Assembly (NCBI GenBank): GCA_024707015.1 | Contig: JANGFR010000003.1 | Span: 62,001-126,000 of the forward strand | Direction of reading: 5' to 3' | Source: Candidatus Culexarchaeum yellowstonense | GTDB taxonomy: Archaea > Thermoproteota > Methanomethylicia > Culexarchaeales > Culexarchaeaceae | DNA length: 64,000 nucleotides | Shown here: positions 28,312 to 38,100 of the stretch, in pieces | How the letters are laid out: each line of letters starts with the position of its first letter | Numbering within the stretch: the stretch's first letter is position 1 | Made by a program: the position numbers and the translations under genes | The notes under the pieces: model-generated | The model's input: only the letters and a program-made list of their open reading frames with translations | What the model was told of the DNA's origin: nothing | Databases searched by the model: none

Positions 28312-28487
28312 CACAAGCCTTCATAAAACATATAATTGCAAGATAAATAAAGGATTTTTGCAATGAACACAACATCGAATCGATATCTGAAAGAAATTAA
28401 GCAACAACACCACTACAATTACAGTGAAACTCGTATGGGAAGCAAAAGCTTAAAACAAAAAGACATCTTCATTAATTTTGAGAAGGA

Positions 28488-29141
28488 ATGTCTCTGGAAA
28501 AGGAGGAATTGTTAAAGAAGCTTAAGGAAGCCGCAATAAATGGAGAAGCCGATGAAGTCATCAAATTATCCAGGAAAGTCATTGAAGCTGGAATAAACCC
28601 ACTTGAAGCAGTTGAAAAAGCTTTAATAGCAGGAGTCATTGAACTTGGTGATAAATGGATAAATGGCGAAGCATTCATAGTGGACCTAATAGCCGCAGCT
28701 GAAGCAATGAAAGCTGGATTATCAATTTTGAAGGAAGAGATTACTAAGAGAGGGGGGAGCATCAAATATCGTGGAAGAATAGTCATTGGGACTGTTGAAG
28801 GAGATATACATGACATTGGGAAAAGCATAGTTGCATCATTGCTCGAAGCCGCCGGCTTCGAAGTAATAGACCTAGGAGTAGATGTATCCGCACAGAAATT
28901 CATAGAAGCCATAAAACAATACAACCCAGACGTGGTAGGCATGAGCGCACTAATGACCACCACCATGCTTAAACAAAGGGAGATTATAGAAGCAATCAAA
29001 CAAGCAAACCTAAGGGATAAAGTGAAGATAATAGTGGGCGGAGCCCCAACAACTGAGGAATGGGCTAAGAGTATAGGTGCAGATGGATGGGCACCAGACG
29101 CCACAAGCGCAGTGGAATTGGTAAAAAGATTGCTGAAATAA
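28488..29141 (+). CDS. Corrinoid-binding protein of a methyltransferase system (MttC/MtbC type)
   Basis: A 217-residue cobalamin-binding methyl carrier. The N-terminal helical cap is residues 1-85, with GDKWINGEAFIVDLIAAAE. The Rossmann B12 domain has the base-off His motif DIHDIGK near residue 106, then VDVSAQKFIEA, SALMTTTM and IVGGAPTTEEWAKSIGADGW. It passes methyl groups from a methylamine-type substrate to a downstream acceptor such as a thiol or tetrahydropterin. It is followed 12 bp later by the MttB homologue. A TATA-like CTTAAAAC lies about 35 bases upstream. Confidence 0.9.
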   Translation: MSLEKEELLKKLKEAAINGEADEVIKLSRKVIEAGINPLEAVEKALIAGVIELGDKWINGEAFIVDLIAAAEAMKAGLSILKEEITKRGGSIKYRGRIVIGTVEGDIHDIGKSIVASLLEAAGFEVIDLGVDVSAQKFIEAIKQYNPDVVGMSALMTTTMLKQREIIEAIKQANLRDKVKIIVGGAPTTEEWAKSIGADGWAPDATSAVELVKRLLK

Positions 29142-29153
29142 GAGGTGAGTCAA

Positions 29154-30605
29154 TTGACTAAACCTAAAATAAAAGTTTTAGACGATAATGAAATTCTGGA
29201 GATCCACTGGAGATCACTAAGCATATTGAGCAAAGTTGGTGTTAAGGTAGATCATAAGGGGGCTCTTAAATTACTGCAAAATATAGGAGCTGAAGTTGAT
29301 TTAAACAGTGGAATAGCAAAAATACCAGAATACATTGTGAGAGAAGCTTTGAAGAAGACGCCAAGCATAGTTAAATTGTATTATCGTGACGGCAAAAGAT
29401 TCATTGAACTATACGGAGACAACACATACTTCGATGTTGGCTCATCCGCATACTACTACATGGACTACAAAAACAATGAAATAAGGAGACCAACATCAAA
29501 GGATTTAGCGGAAGTAGCCAAAGTTACAGATTTCCTCCCAAACACCCACATAATGTCAACGGCACTAGTGCCTTCAGACATCCCGGAAATAATTGCTGAT
29601 AGATGGAGAATGTATGTTGTAGCGAAAAACTGCACCAAACCAATAGATACTGGAGCATTCACCATGGAAGGAGTTCCAGACGCAATTAAAATAATGGCTT
29701 CAATAATTGGCGAGGAAAATGTTAGTAGGAAGCCATTCATGATATTTGCAGCATGCCCATCACCACCACTCAAATGGAGCGAACTAACAACACAAAACCT
29801 AATGGACTGCGCCAAATATGGAATCCCAGCACACATAATACCAATGCCCCAAACAGGAGGGACATCCCCAGCAACCATCGCAGGCTCAATAGTTCAATCC
29901 AATGCAGAATTCCTAGCTGGACTCGTAATAGCACAATTCACAAAGCCAAGCACACCAATAGTCTACAGCGGCTCACCAACAGTATTCGACCAAAGATTTG
30001 CAACCTCATGCACCGGATACATAGAAGTTGGATTAATATCAGCAGCATTCTCACAACTCGCAAAATTCTACAATATCCCAAGCGCAGCATACACCATGGT
30101 AAGCGATTCAAAAACCGTTGACCCGCAATCAACCATAGAATCATCCCTAGGCGCACTAATATCAGTCCTATCAGGAATAAACATGGCAATAGGCTCCGGA
30201 ATGCTACTGGAAGAAAACTGCATAAGCCTAATAAAACTTGTTATAGATGACGATATAGCAGGCTCAACATTGAGATTTGCAAGAGGAATACATGTAGATG
30301 TGGACACATTGGCCGAGGAAGTTATAAGGGAAGCTGGACCTGGAGGATTATTCCTAAAACACAAACATACACGTGAATGGTGGAGGAAAGAACACTACAT
30401 ACCAAAACTATTCGATAAGAGGACATATGACATGTGGAAGAAGCTTGGATCAAAAGATCTAAACACAATTGCAAAGGAAAACGTTGAGAAAATCCTTAAA
30501 GAACACAGTGTGGAACCATTACCAAAAGATGTGGAGAAGATGCTCAATGAAACCATGAAAAACATAGCACAAAAGTATAGAATAGAAAAGCTACCAGAAC
30601 TATAA
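29154..30605 (+). CDS. MttB-superfamily methyltransferase without pyrrolysine
   Basis: A 483-residue member of the trimethylamine methyltransferase superfamily. It transfers a methyl group from a quaternary or tertiary amine to the corrinoid protein encoded just before it. Family features include IHWRSLSILSKVGVKVD at the N-terminus, YFDVGSSAYYYMD, MPQTGGTSPATIAGS and AGPGGLFLKHKHTREWW near the C-terminus. No in-frame amber codon occurs, so it is a non-Pyl homologue like MtgB, and its substrate may be glycine betaine or another betaine rather than trimethylamine. TTG 29154 is chosen because GAGGTGA sits 5 bases upstream; GTG 29145 lies within that motif. Confidence 0.85.
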   Translation: MTKPKIKVLDDNEILEIHWRSLSILSKVGVKVDHKGALKLLQNIGAEVDLNSGIAKIPEYIVREALKKTPSIVKLYYRDGKRFIELYGDNTYFDVGSSAYYYMDYKNNEIRRPTSKDLAEVAKVTDFLPNTHIMSTALVPSDIPEIIADRWRMYVVAKNCTKPIDTGAFTMEGVPDAIKIMASIIGEENVSRKPFMIFAACPSPPLKWSELTTQNLMDCAKYGIPAHIIPMPQTGGTSPATIAGSIVQSNAEFLAGLVIAQFTKPSTPIVYSGSPTVFDQRFATSCTGYIEVGLISAAFSQLAKFYNIPSAAYTMVSDSKTVDPQSTIESSLGALISVLSGINMAIGSGMLLEENCISLIKLVIDDDIAGSTLRFARGIHVDVDTLAEEVIREAGPGGLFLKHKHTREWWRKEHYIPKLFDKRTYDMWKKLGSKDLNTIAKENVEKILKEHSVEPLPKDVEKMLNETMKNIAQKYRIEKLPEL

Positions 30606-30696
30606 AACAAATGCTTTTATTACATTTTTAAATCATAATTATTCTAGTAGCATCTGAACCATTTTAATATGGATTACAATATTAAGTAAGACTATG

Positions 30697-32208
30697 CTAC
30701 TTCGCATATGGGGAGGTGGGAAGTGGAATAGATTTCCTCACCCTTTGGATATTGACGCTACTACACTTTCTCCGCACAATATTTATGAAAAGCTTATAGA
30801 ATGGGTAAATGAGCTTGCCACGCCATCCACTGAAATACTGCTTTGATAATTCATCAATCCAGTAAAGGTCATGCTCCAAACACTTAACAAGCAACTCAAT
30901 ATGTAATTCATTCATATCTTCAAATCTAAACCAATCTTCATCCTTCAATTTTCCAAGGGGGACGAAGAGTAATGGGACGATCAAGCTCTTAAACCATTTA
31001 AGACTTTCTACAAGCTCTATAGTCTTTATAATATCATCCTCAGTTTCTTGCGGTAATCCTGCAATTAATGTGCATGCTGGAAAAATATTGTTATCCATCA
31101 TTATTCCAGCAGCTGTTTTAACAAGTTCAGGCCACTCCTCAGGCTTGAAGGGCTTAGCTTTTGTCGGCATAGCCTTCTTTATGAGTTCAGGTGAACCGGT
31201 CTCTATACCTATCTCTACACCCAACCACTTCTGCCTTCCATCAATGAGTATTTCGGAAATATCTTCAATAAGTTTTGGCTTTGAAGCTATAGCGGCTATT
31301 GAAGCATGACTCCAGCCAATACTTGAAAAATGGCTTTTGAATAGTTTCTGTAATTTTAAAACCTTCTCCTCATCTGGTATAACACTCTTAGAACCGTATA
31401 GCAGAACGTCTTCAGCATGTATTATTGCGGATTTCAACCCAGCCTTAACATTAACCATAATCTCCCTCTCTATTTTTTCATATGGATACCAGCGTAGAGG
31501 TCTTAAAGTTACACTGCAAAATTCACATCCACGACAACATCCCCGTCCAACTTCAATTAAACCATTTATTGATGGATTTCTTATTTCTGGAATTTCATCT
31601 ATGCTTGGAACCTCATCGAATCTAACCTCATAGAATTTTGGGAGCTCGCCACCTTCAATGGCAGTCTTAAATATCTTTCCAACAACCTTCTCAGCCTCAC
31701 CATTTATAACGCAATCTATTCCATAAACATCAACAAATTCTGGTCTAAGCTTAAACTGCCATGCCCCAGGACCTCCAACTATAATCTTCAAACCACGCTT
31801 CTTAGCCCTAACAATCTCACGCTTCTCCAATAGCATCCTGAAATATTTGGCAACGTATGGTTCACCGGTCTTCAACACATTGGCGAATGTGGATGAAGCT
31901 GGACCTAAACCAAAGGGATCCATAACGTGAATCCCCAAAACCTTAGCATCATCTATAAAGCGATCCAAGTGGTCTGGATCAACTGTTAAAACATCAAACC
32001 CTTCATTCAAAAGTTGAGCTTCAATTTTCCTAAGACCATAAGGGGCTTGTAAAACCACACCATCCCTATTCTTAACTGGAGGAAAGAACAACCATCTAAA
32101 AAGCCATTCTGGAACCACATTTGGCGGTGCAGAAGCGCCAAAACCTAAGAATTCCTGGTTGTGGTGATTGCTCATGATAGTCCTATCAGCTGTCAACAGC
32201 ACCTTCAT
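30697..32208 (-). CDS. B12-binding-domain-type radical SAM protein
   Basis: A 503-residue protein. The N-terminal 190 residues resemble a cobalamin-binding Rossmann region of radical SAM enzymes (GLRKIEAQLLNEGFDVLTVD, then VGGPGAWQF). The radical SAM cluster CCRGCEFC follows GLIEVGRG near residue 225, and GIETGSPELIKKAMPTKAKP and ACTLIAGLPQETEDD complete the barrel. The reaction is unknown; archaeal homologues are often methyltransferases or ring-forming enzymes. It is convergent with the MttB gene and may be unrelated to it. Confidence 0.75.
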   Translation of the reverse strand: MKVLLTADRTIMSNHHNQEFLGFGASAPPNVVPEWLFRWLFFPPVKNRDGVVLQAPYGLRKIEAQLLNEGFDVLTVDPDHLDRFIDDAKVLGIHVMDPFGLGPASSTFANVLKTGEPYVAKYFRMLLEKREIVRAKKRGLKIIVGGPGAWQFKLRPEFVDVYGIDCVINGEAEKVVGKIFKTAIEGGELPKFYEVRFDEVPSIDEIPEIRNPSINGLIEVGRGCCRGCEFCSVTLRPLRWYPYEKIEREIMVNVKAGLKSAIIHAEDVLLYGSKSVIPDEEKVLKLQKLFKSHFSSIGWSHASIAAIASKPKLIEDISEILIDGRQKWLGVEIGIETGSPELIKKAMPTKAKPFKPEEWPELVKTAAGIMMDNNIFPACTLIAGLPQETEDDIIKTIELVESLKWFKSLIVPLLFVPLGKLKDEDWFRFEDMNELHIELLVKCLEHDLYWIDELSKQYFSGWRGKLIYPFYKLFINIVRRKCSSVNIQRVRKSIPLPTSPYAK

Positions 32209-32319
32209 TCCCTTATAATCACCATTCGAAAAACGAATATACTACCTAAAAAGTCTTTTCTACCATAAAACGGCGAGTATGGATCAATAAACATGTGAAA
32301 TGGAATTCAACTATGAGGG

Positions 32320-33549
32320 TTAACCATCAAATAAACTCTTCAAGTTCAGAATCCTTTTAACATCCCAAACCTCGAGCTTTTCAGGAGTTCTAGGAAGCAT
32401 GTCGGCATTGGGCAAGAAGAGGATTCTCCTACAATTGAATCTACTTAGCTTATCTTCGATCTTTGATAATTCAATTCCACTAATATCCCCCCACTTTACT
32501 TCAACTACAATCTTCAATTGCCTGAAATCCGTTAAAGCTATATCCACCTCAAAATCCCTCTCAACTATCTTCTCAGCCCATAAGCCAAAAATCTTCGATA
32601 ACAATTTCGATAGGAACCTTTCAACGTAATGCGGAATTTTCAATTCCAAAACCTTCCTAGCCTGTGACGGCTGAACATCCCTTTCACTAATACCATACTT
32701 TGCATCGAGATAGTAATAGTAGTCTGTTACTGGTGAAGCGTGATAGTAATAGTATTTGTTCTTACCATAAATTTTAACCTTTTCAAGTAAGCCAATGTGC
32801 TCTAGGATCTTTAGGTATGGATGAACGAAGCTTGGGCTTTCAGCTGGTATAAGCTTGAGGGAGTATAGTTGAGATGTGATTTCAGTGGATAGCATCTTGC
32901 CATCGGCAACAGCCTTCAATATAGCATCATAAACCCTAGAGTAGCTCCTCTCCTCCTCAGTGAATATCTCACCAATGAGTGAGGGGACTGTTAACCTTAT
33001 GGTGTATGGCAGAGATTCAGAGAATTCTTCAGAAGCCTCCCAGAGAGGGATAAGCCACGGCTCCCTTAGAAATATGGAATACTCTAAAAGTTTTCTGGAA
33101 TCTTTAATGTATTTTTGCATGTTTTGTAAAATATCCATTTCATCGATTATTCCCATTTTGAAATCTGAGAATAGACCAAGGAGGGGGGAGGATGCTTCAA
33201 AAATCTCCTTAGACAACCAAAGCGTCGATGTTACTGCTATAAGTTTCCCCTTAACACCCATACCATGAAGTACATCTAGAAACTCCTTTGGTAAACGTTG
33301 AAATTCATCCACCACTATTGTTTCATCATTCTCCAACCCTTTAATAAGCTCTCTCCTAAAGGCATCATAACTTATGGTTTCATCGTCAATAAATATGCTT
33401 CCACTCCTACCAATGAAATAATATTTATCCCACTTAACATTATTCCTAATGAAAAAGCTCTTACCAACCTTCCTTCTCCCATAAACCAAAACCCATCTAC
33501 CAACACTCCTCCACCGATCCAGATCACTAAATCTGATTATACTAACCAT
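32320..33549 (-). CDS. Archaeal P-loop ATPase with DUF234-like nuclease-fold C-terminus
   Basis: A 409-residue member of the archaeal ATPase group. Walker A is VYGRRKVGKSFF near residue 25 and Walker B is TIVVDEFQRLP near 80. The C-terminal part has LEKVKIYGKNKYYYYH and EKIVERDFEVDIALTDFRQL with VVEVKWGD, a restriction-endonuclease-like E-x-K pattern typical of DUF234. These proteins are common mobile or defence-associated ATPases of unknown target. ATG 33549 (MVSIIRFSDLDR) is preferred to one 16 codons upstream in an AT-rich promoter-like stretch. Confidence 0.78.
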   Translation of the reverse strand: MVSIIRFSDLDRWRSVGRWVLVYGRRKVGKSFFIRNNVKWDKYYFIGRSGSIFIDDETISYDAFRRELIKGLENDETIVVDEFQRLPKEFLDVLHGMGVKGKLIAVTSTLWLSKEIFEASSPLLGLFSDFKMGIIDEMDILQNMQKYIKDSRKLLEYSIFLREPWLIPLWEASEEFSESLPYTIRLTVPSLIGEIFTEEERSYSRVYDAILKAVADGKMLSTEITSQLYSLKLIPAESPSFVHPYLKILEHIGLLEKVKIYGKNKYYYYHASPVTDYYYYLDAKYGISERDVQPSQARKVLELKIPHYVERFLSKLLSKIFGLWAEKIVERDFEVDIALTDFRQLKIVVEVKWGDISGIELSKIEDKLSRFNCRRILFLPNADMLPRTPEKLEVWDVKRILNLKSLFDG

Positions 33550-33777
33550 AATTAGTATAATTATAATTAGCAACAAATAAATTTTCCCATGGAACATAAG
33601 TAATCTTAGAGTGATGAGGCTTAGCTAAAGAAAGAGATATACAAGATTATTGAAGGTAATAGCACTTTTAAATGCATGTATGTTAATATGCTGATGAATC
33701 CAAATTTTTAATTAAATTTAATTTAAATTAATTTTGGTTTAAAAAAGTTTAATATTTAATTTATAAACTCATAATTG

Positions 33778-35589
33778 ATGATTGAAGTAATCGTTGTAGA
33801 GGATTACTGGGAGATGAGTAGGAAGGCTGCACAAATAATTGCGAGACATGTATGGGATAACCCTGAAAGTGTAATTGGACTTGCCACTGGTAGTACACCT
33901 ATTGGAATGTATGATGAATTGATAAAGATGTTTAAACATGGATTAATAGACTTCTCCAAAACTGTAACTTTCAATTTGGATGAGTATTGGCCTATGAAGA
34001 AGAGTAGTCCATACAGCTACCACTACTATATGAGACAGTACTTCTTCAACCATGTAAACATTAAACCTGAAAATATACATATACCAGATGGCGAAGTTAA
34101 GTGGGAGGATATTGACGAACATTGCTCATGGTATGAGGATGAAATTAAGAGTCATGGCGGAATAGATGTACAAGTGCTTGGAATAGGTGGAGGATACTAT
34201 GATGATGGAAGATATATTGGCGGCCACATAGGGTTCAATGAGCCTGGATCACCATTCGATAGTAGAACGAGACTTGTAAAACTTTCAGAGCAAACCAGGA
34301 GCGATAATTCAAGATTCTTCATGAGAATAGAGGAAGTCCCATATTACGCTATAACCATGGGGATAGCAACAATAATGGAAGCAAGGGAAATAATACTCTT
34401 GGCTTCAGGGGAGCATAAAGCCAACAGCGTTAGGGAAGCAGTTGAAGGGCCATTAACAAATATGGTTCCAGCATCAATACTGCAAAAACACAGAAATGTT
34501 AAATTCATAATAGACAGAGGGGCTGCCTCAAGGCTCACTCAAACCATAATGCCATGGCTCCATGGAAATGTAGATTGGAGTTTGGAGGTTGAGAAGGCCT
34601 ATAATGGTTTTGAAAACCTCATAACTAGAGCATTAACTTTAACATCAATGAAGATGGGGAAGGAGATAATGAAGATAGATTTAAACGACCTAGCAACTTT
34701 AAAACTTGAAGAGCTAGCCAAATTTGACTTAAACGGATTGAAGAGAAGGGTCTTCGAAGATTTGAAGAGTAAAGTTATGGATTGCGATAAAACTCCAAGG
34801 GGGAGGAGGATACTAATATTCTCACCACATCCAGATGATGACGTAATATGCGTAGGGGCAACCATGAAAATATTAAATGACACTGGAAACGACGTTAGAA
34901 TTGCATACATGGTTTCAGGGAACATAGCCGTAAGGGATAACGACATAATAGAAATTGCAAATGAAATTTCCTACAACAAAGAGGATTTAATTGAAAACCT
35001 AAAGCTTGGGAGAATCCCAATAAAGACATTAATGGATTTAAAAGCCAAAGTCAGAATGATGGAAGCAATAAATGCCGCTAAAACACTAGGTATAGATGAA
35101 GGGAAAATATACTTCCTCAGACTACCATTCTACGAAACTGGCTTCATAATAAAGAATCCAATAACAGAAATGGATGTAAATGCAACAATCAAAGTTATTG
35201 AAGAAGTAAAACCGGAAATAATCATAATGCCAGGGGAAGTGGATGACCCTCATGGAACCCATGGGAAATGCATAGAAATAATAAATAAATCCCTTGAAAA
35301 ATTGAACTTGAGAAATGAAATTGATATGTGGCTGTATAAGGGTGGATGGGAAGAGTACATGATATATGAAGCCAACATAATAGTTCCATTTAATAGGGAG
35401 TTAATGAATTTGAAGATTGAAGCCATAAAGAAGCATAAATCCCAATTAACACCACTATTCCAAGGCTTAGATCCAAGACCATTCTGGAAGAGGGCTTTAG
35501 ATAGAAACAAGTTTAACGGAGATATTCTTAGGAGGATTGGATTAATAGACGCAGAATACGCAGAACTGCTCAAACGCCAAAAACTGTGA
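33778..35589 (+). CDS. Glucosamine-6-phosphate deaminase fused to LmbE/PIG-L deacetylase
   Basis: A 603-residue two-domain enzyme. Residues 1 to about 265 are NagB-like: GLATGSTPIGMYDEL, FNLDEYWP and GIGGGYYDDGRYIGGHIGFNEPG with the active-site His. Residues about 340-600 are an LmbE deacetylase, with zinc motif FSPHPDDDVICVG and later DDPHGTHGK. The fusion could convert N-acetylglucosamine 6-phosphate to fructose 6-phosphate in one polypeptide. The same fusion is known in some bacteria. A very AT-rich upstream region with TATA-like runs precedes ATG 33778. Confidence 0.85.
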   Translation: MIEVIVVEDYWEMSRKAAQIIARHVWDNPESVIGLATGSTPIGMYDELIKMFKHGLIDFSKTVTFNLDEYWPMKKSSPYSYHYYMRQYFFNHVNIKPENIHIPDGEVKWEDIDEHCSWYEDEIKSHGGIDVQVLGIGGGYYDDGRYIGGHIGFNEPGSPFDSRTRLVKLSEQTRSDNSRFFMRIEEVPYYAITMGIATIMEAREIILLASGEHKANSVREAVEGPLTNMVPASILQKHRNVKFIIDRGAASRLTQTIMPWLHGNVDWSLEVEKAYNGFENLITRALTLTSMKMGKEIMKIDLNDLATLKLEELAKFDLNGLKRRVFEDLKSKVMDCDKTPRGRRILIFSPHPDDDVICVGATMKILNDTGNDVRIAYMVSGNIAVRDNDIIEIANEISYNKEDLIENLKLGRIPIKTLMDLKAKVRMMEAINAAKTLGIDEGKIYFLRLPFYETGFIIKNPITEMDVNATIKVIEEVKPEIIIMPGEVDDPHGTHGKCIEIINKSLEKLNLRNEIDMWLYKGGWEEYMIYEANIIVPFNRELMNLKIEAIKKHKSQLTPLFQGLDPRPFWKRALDRNKFNGDILRRIGLIDAEYAELLKRQKL

Positions 35590-35674
35590 TGTGAAACATT
35601 TATTTAAAGGAGAAAACAATTAAAAGTTATGAAGCACCACTAATCAGCCCTTCAAATATGGGGGCTGATGTAAA

Positions 35675-36250
35675 GTGGTGCAATTCCAATGCACATTATG
35701 TGGTGAATGTTGCAAATGGTACTGGATTCCACTAACACATCTGGATACACTTAGACTGAAAATATATGGAAACCATAACCTAAAGAGGATTCTAGACTTA
35801 AGAAGTACAGACGATAATGATGAATTTACAGTGGAAGTAGAGGAGGGGAGATACCATCTGGTTTTAGCTAAAATTGAAGATACATGCATATTCTTAAATG
35901 ATGGCAAATGCATTGTTCACGACTATAAACCCCTTACATGCAGATTCTACCCATTCATGTACTCAGTGGGATACAATGGGAGGATAACCATAGAAGTTAA
36001 TAGCGAAGCTGTAGGAAAATGCCCAGGACTAAAAATCGACTCAAAAATAATACCAAAAGAGATTAGGGAGAATTTAAGGAAGCTTGCAAGGATAAGGTTA
36101 CTCGAGAAGCAGCTTTGGATAAATACTATCAAATCTTGGAATGAAAATGATGGTAGAAAGAGGAGCTTAAAGGAGTTAATAGAATTCATAGTTAAGAGAG
36201 CTGAAGCTGATATGAATTATCTCTCAAAATTAGGCGTCTGGGTTAAATAA
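35675..36250 (+). CDS. YkgJ-family cysteine-cluster protein
   Basis: A 191-residue protein with a N-terminal cluster FQCTLCGECCKW and later CIFLNDGKCIVHDYKPLTCR and FYPF, the pattern of the putative zinc- or iron-chelating YkgJ family. A final Cys lies in GKCPGLK. The function is unknown. The start is GTG at 35675 or 35678; the only nearby ATG leads at once to a stop. Confidence 0.78.
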   Translation: MVQFQCTLCGECCKWYWIPLTHLDTLRLKIYGNHNLKRILDLRSTDDNDEFTVEVEEGRYHLVLAKIEDTCIFLNDGKCIVHDYKPLTCRFYPFMYSVGYNGRITIEVNSEAVGKCPGLKIDSKIIPKEIRENLRKLARIRLLEKQLWINTIKSWNENDGRKRSLKELIEFIVKRAEADMNYLSKLGVWVK

Positions 36251-36264
36251 ATGTGAATTAAGAT

Positions 36265-36717
36265 TCAGGATTTACGAGTTTCCATATCAAACCTCTTAAG
36301 CTCCTCTATATTCCCCAATTCAGATGGATCTGGCTTAACTACGGAAAACCACTCATCAAGAATCTCCCTAGCAACTTCCTCCGAGAGTAATCTAGCACTC
36401 AATGCAAGCACATTTGCATCATTCCAAAGTCTAGCACCCCTAGCAGTTTTAGCATCAAAACATAAAGCTGCACGAACCCCACAAACCTTATTTGCAGCTA
36501 TACTAACCCCAGTACCAGTATAACATATGACTATACCCATATCCACTTCACCCCTAGCTACAAGTTCAGCAACTTCCAAGCCAACCTTAACCCATGAATA
36601 GGGATTACCAGTGGATAGGGAACCTATGGGGATTACCTCAACCCCCCTCCTCTTAAGCTCTTCAACAATGAATCGAGCAATACTGTAATTATCATCTGAA
36701 CCTACAGCAACCTTCAT
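36265..36717 (-). CDS. rpiB: Ribose-5-phosphate isomerase B
   Basis: A 150-residue RpiB/LacAB-family isomerase. It has MKVAVGSDDNY at the N-terminus, the catalytic Cys segment VICYTGTGVSIAANKVCG, RAALCFDAKTA and the WNDANVLALSAR segment. It interconverts ribose 5-phosphate and ribulose 5-phosphate. RpiA is the usual archaeal form, so a B-type enzyme suggests transfer or a different sugar substrate. It lies 35 bp downstream of threonine synthase on the same strand. Confidence 0.87.
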   Translation of the reverse strand: MKVAVGSDDNYSIARFIVEELKRRGVEVIPIGSLSTGNPYSWVKVGLEVAELVARGEVDMGIVICYTGTGVSIAANKVCGVRAALCFDAKTARGARLWNDANVLALSARLLSEEVAREILDEWFSVVKPDPSELGNIEELKRFDMETRKS

Positions 36718-36752
36718 ACAATAGAAAATCAGTGAAAGGGGGGATAAAAGAG

Positions 36753-37988
36753 TTACTGAAGAAACCTCTTAACCTCCTCGAGGAATTCATCTCTGGATTC
36801 AATTTTAAATGGGAATCCAACATAGGATTTTACGGCGCTTAAATCCTTCATTCCAGATCCTGTTAGAATACAGACTATGGTTTCATCTTTATCGATATCA
36901 CCATAATCCATTAGCTTCCTCAAAACAGCCACGGAAGCTGCTGAAGCAGGCTCAACAAATAGCCCCTCAGAAATAGCTAAAATCTTCTGGAAGTTGAGGA
37001 TAATGTCGTCTGAAACAGACTCAGCAATCCCCTTGAAGTTTCTAAGTATCCTCAAAACCCTATTACCACTAGCTAGGGATGGGTTGGGGTTGGAAATTGA
37101 ATGGGCAACTGTCTTCACATCCCCCCAAGGCTTCAAACCTCCTCCACTCTTAAATGCCTCCACTATCGGTGCACAACCACTACTCTGAACACAAATCATC
37201 CTTGGAAGCTTATCTATAAACCCAAGTTCATAGAATTCCATAAACCCCTTCCAAATAGCACTAAAATTCCCACCACTACTCGTCGGAACGATAACTATGT
37301 CTGGAGCCTTCCAGCCGAGTTGCTCACAAATCTCATATGCAACTGTCTTTTGACCCTCAACCCTCATGGGACTATCTGAATGAACAAGATATAAACCATA
37401 ATTCAAAGAAGCTTCAAAGGATAACTTATAAAGTTCAGGGTATGGTAGATTCAAAGAGAAAACCTTTGGATCATAGTATAATGTTTGTAGAACCTTCTCC
37501 ATGGGCGTTCCATGTGGAATTAGGATGAAGCATTTCAATCCAGCTTTAGTTGCATATGCAGAGAGCGATGAAGCCATATTCCCAGTGGAAGCACACCCAA
37601 CAGCTTTAGCTCCAATCTCCAAAGCCTTTGAAACCCCAACAGTAGACCCCCTATCCTTAAAGGAACCAGTTGGATTTCTACTCTCATCCTTAAAGAACAA
37701 GTTTCTAAATCCAAATAAACGTGAAATCCTCTCACTCCTCAATAGTGGAGTTCCACCCTCAAATAAAGTGACAATTCTATCCCCCCTCACTGGTAGAAGC
37801 TCCCTATAACGCCAAACCCCAAACACCCTAGACTTAAAAGACTCCCTATCAACAACATTCTTAAAAGATTCATAATCATAAATCACAGTTAAAGGCTCAT
37901 TACATTCAAGACATCTAAAAGCATAGCCATCCAACGGGAACTCTCTACCACAAACCTCACATTTCATGGATAAAGCATAACCCAACAT
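36753..37988 (-). CDS. thrC: Threonine synthase
   Basis: A 411-residue PLP enzyme that converts O-phosphohomoserine to threonine. A zinc ribbon opens the protein (CEVCGREF, then CLECNEP). The PLP lysine is in NPTGSFKDRGS, with CASTGNMASSLSAYA, PTSSGGNFSA and the C-terminal CILTGSGMKD. GGTGAT just upstream supports ATG 37988; ATG 37967 would also keep the zinc ribbon. No homoserine genes are adjacent. Confidence 0.9.
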   Translation of the reverse strand: MLGYALSMKCEVCGREFPLDGYAFRCLECNEPLTVIYDYESFKNVVDRESFKSRVFGVWRYRELLPVRGDRIVTLFEGGTPLLRSERISRLFGFRNLFFKDESRNPTGSFKDRGSTVGVSKALEIGAKAVGCASTGNMASSLSAYATKAGLKCFILIPHGTPMEKVLQTLYYDPKVFSLNLPYPELYKLSFEASLNYGLYLVHSDSPMRVEGQKTVAYEICEQLGWKAPDIVIVPTSSGGNFSAIWKGFMEFYELGFIDKLPRMICVQSSGCAPIVEAFKSGGGLKPWGDVKTVAHSISNPNPSLASGNRVLRILRNFKGIAESVSDDIILNFQKILAISEGLFVEPASAASVAVLRKLMDYGDIDKDETIVCILTGSGMKDLSAVKSYVGFPFKIESRDEFLEEVKRFLQ

Positions 37989-38100
37989 ACATCACCCTCA
38001 AACAGTACACATTACAAGTTTAATCAAATAACTACTATTTAAAGTGTGGTTTTGAAACTGTTAAATCCAAGTAACCTCAATAATAATTGTTGGTGATTCA

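Noticed and set aside
29145-30605. Pyrrolysine-containing MttB
   Set aside because: The frame runs to full length without any in-frame TAG, so no pyrrolysine is encoded.
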